This document shows positions 39,565-40,727 of a stretch of 40,727 nt of DNA, piece by piece. Location: assembly GCA_945862235.1 (NCBI GenBank), contig CAMAYU010000031.1, forward strand, positions 1 to 40,727, read 5' to 3'. Below the pieces are notes generated by a model. It ran no database searches, had not been told where the DNA came from, and was given only the letters and a program-made list of their open reading frames with translations. Numbering within the stretch: position 1 is the first letter of the stretch; every line of letters starts with the position of its first letter. A program made the position numbers and the translations under genes. The DNA is from Schlesneria paludicola DSM 18645. GTDB taxonomy: Bacteria; Planctomycetota; Planctomycetia; Planctomycetales; Planctomycetaceae.

Positions 39565-39647
39565 GGTTTTTTGCACTACTCACGTCTTTTGCATGTCCCC
39601 TGAATCAGTTGAGTCAGCAACAAGCAAGTATTGCAAAATACCTGATT

Positions 39648-39668
39648 CCACCGGGGCAAGCCCGGTGG
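39648..39668. repeat. Second CCACCGGG palindrome
   Basis: CCACCGGG...CCCGGTGG with a 5-base loop, between E2 and lpd. On the minus strand it follows the E2 stop after about 28 bp; no T-run. Confidence 0.65.
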
Positions 39669-39695
39669 GGGAGAGTTCAGCAGGCCAGAGTGACA

Positions 39696-40727
39696 TCACA
39701 CATCGAGCAACAGGCGGACCGGGTTCTCGATGCAGTCTTTGATTCGCTTGAGGAACGTCACCGCTTCTCGTCCGTCCACGATGCGGTGATCGTAGGTGAG
39801 GGCGATGTACATCATCGGGCGGATGACGACTTGGCCGTCTCGCGCAACCGGACGATCTTGGATGGCGTGCATCCCGAGGACACCGCTTTGGGGCGGGTTG
39901 ACGATCGGCGTCGAAAGGAGCGAACCGTAGACGCCACCGTTGGTGATCGTGAACGTCCCGCCGGTCAACTCCTGCGGACTGAGCGTTCCGTTCTGGGACT
40001 TCTTCGCGAACTCGGCAATGGCCAGTTCGACCTCAGCAAAGCCCATTCGTTCGGCGTTGCGGAGAACTGGCACAACGAGTCCCTTGCCACCGCCGATGGC
40101 GATCCCGATGTCGCAGTAGTTGTGAAAGACGATGTCGGTCCCTTGAATCTCGGCGTTGATCGCAGGGAACGCGATCAGGGCATCGACCGCCGCCTTCACG
40201 AAGAACGACATGAACCCGAGCTTGATCCCGTACCGCTCGGTGAAGGCGTCTTGATGCTGCTTGCGGAGCGACATGATCGCCGACATATCCACTTCGTTGA
40301 ACGTCGTGAGTAACGCCGCGTTCGTCTGAGCTTCCTTCAACCGCGAGGCGATCCGCTTGCGAATGGGACTCATCGCCTGCCGCTTCTCGGAGCGTTCACC
40401 GGACGACTTCGTGATGATCGTGCGCGGCGGTTCAGCGGGAGCAGCTTTCGTTTCAGGAGCCTTCACCACCACCGTCGATGTCGCGGGAGCGGATGCTGCG
40501 GCACCAGCCACATGTCGCTGAACGTCTTCTTTGAGGAGCCGCCCGCCGGGACCAGTCGCGGTCACTTGCGAGGCCACCACACCGGCTTCGGCCAACGCGC
40601 GAGCAGCCGCAGGCATGACATGTCCCACACTCGCCGCACTCTGAGTCGATGCCGCCACAGTCGGCGCTGAGGGAGTCGCGACAGGGGCGTTTGCCGCGAC
40701 AGCCTTCTCGTCAATGAGCGCAATCAC
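39696..40727 (-). CDS. sucB: Dihydrolipoamide acyltransferase E2 (SucB/OdhB-like; 5' end outside window)
   Basis: The visible 343 residues lack the lipoyl domain, which would be off the window edge. An Ala/Pro/Thr-rich linker is followed by a peripheral-subunit-binding domain ([28 protein letters not shown]), a second linker, then the catalytic domain from [16 protein letters not shown] to the C-terminal RLLLDV. The active-site [15 protein letters not shown] is intact. The ending [16 protein letters not shown] is closest to the 2-oxoglutarate dehydrogenase E2. It transfers the succinyl group to CoA. lpd and the lipoate ligase follow on the same strand. Confidence 0.93.
   Translation of the reverse strand: MIALIDEKAVAANAPVATPSAPTVAASTQSAASVGHVMPAAARALAEAGVVASQVTATGPGGRLLKEDVQRHVAGAAASAPATSTVVVKAPETKAAPAEPPRTIITKSSGERSEKRQAMSPIRKRIASRLKEAQTNAALLTTFNEVDMSAIMSLRKQHQDAFTERYGIKLGFMSFFVKAAVDALIAFPAINAEIQGTDIVFHNYCDIGIAIGGGKGLVVPVLRNAERMGFAEVELAIAEFAKKSQNGTLSPQELTGGTFTITNGGVYGSLLSTPIVNPPQSGVLGMHAIQDRPVARDGQVVIRPMMYIALTYDHRIVDGREAVTFLKRIKDCIENPVRLLLDV

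Noticed and set aside
39531-39572. Plus-strand terminator ending in TTTTTT
   Set aside because: The hairpin and T-run look convincing on the plus strand, but no plus-strand gene ends here; it fits the CCACCGGG repeat family better.
39500-39583. Earlier start for dihydrolipoyl dehydrogenase
   Set aside because: The extra residues come from the CCACCGGG palindrome; known E3 proteins begin at the FAD-binding strand as from 39499.
1-40727. CRISPR array, tRNA or rRNA gene
   Set aside because: No regularly spaced direct repeats with unique spacers were seen (the 41-bp array has no spacers), and no cloverleaf or rRNA signature was recognised by eye.

Overview
The window looks like a chromosomal segment of a Planctomycetes bacterium (probably order Planctomycetales; genus not determinable). 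The reasons are a Tat-exported DUF1501 protein, a secreted sulfatase, a Gly/Tyr-rich secreted protein, a DUF1573 protein beside a multihaem cytochrome, single genes or very short operons, GC-rich codon use, and many dispersed imperfect palindromes between genes. No rRNA, tRNA, CRISPR array, prophage or transposase was seen.

Layout. 1-2.5 kb: the 3' end of a pirin gene, a small possibly truncated secreted protein, a 670-bp non-coding composite of repeats (including six exact 41-bp periods), and a Phd-type antitoxin with a ParE/RelE-type toxin. 2.6-5.8 kb (minus strand): a DUF1501 protein and a secreted two-domain esterase. 6-12.7 kb (plus): a large NfeD-type membrane protease with two ClpP-like domains, a nitrilase-family amidohydrolase, recG and a DUF983 membrane protein. 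12.8-17.8 kb: a TPR protein (minus), groES-groEL with a hairpin terminator, nadA, and a small unknown gene (minus). 17.9-22.6 kb (minus): a Wzt/Wzm-type polysaccharide ABC exporter, an orphan secretin-domain protein and a small TPR-like protein. 23.3-29.1 kb (plus): a sulfatase, a WecA/MraY-type sugar-phosphate transferase and an O-antigen-ligase-like protein. 29.3-34.5 kb (plus): a DUF1573 protein, a tetrahaem lipoprotein with a degenerate phosphoesterase domain, DUF971, a NYN/YacP nuclease-like protein and the Gly/Tyr-rich protein. 34.7-40.7 kb (minus): a KaiC-like ATPase, a HicBA module, a D-threonine-aldolase/D-serine-dehydratase-like enzyme, a lipoate ligase, dihydrolipoyl dehydrogenase and the E2 of a 2-oxo acid dehydrogenase (runs off the end).

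How genes fit together. groES/groEL form the chaperonin. The E2, lpd and lplA-like genes make and charge a lipoylated 2-oxo acid dehydrogenase. The Wzm/Wzt pair, the WecA-like transferase and the ligase-like protein are consistent with surface polysaccharide synthesis and export, although they are split by other genes. The DUF1573/tetrahaem pair is probably an extracytoplasmic module of unknown function and is the best candidate for an undescribed system. The other striking signal is the dispersed palindromic repeats: at least seven families fill most intergenic gaps, and one copy lies in frame inside the ligase-like gene.
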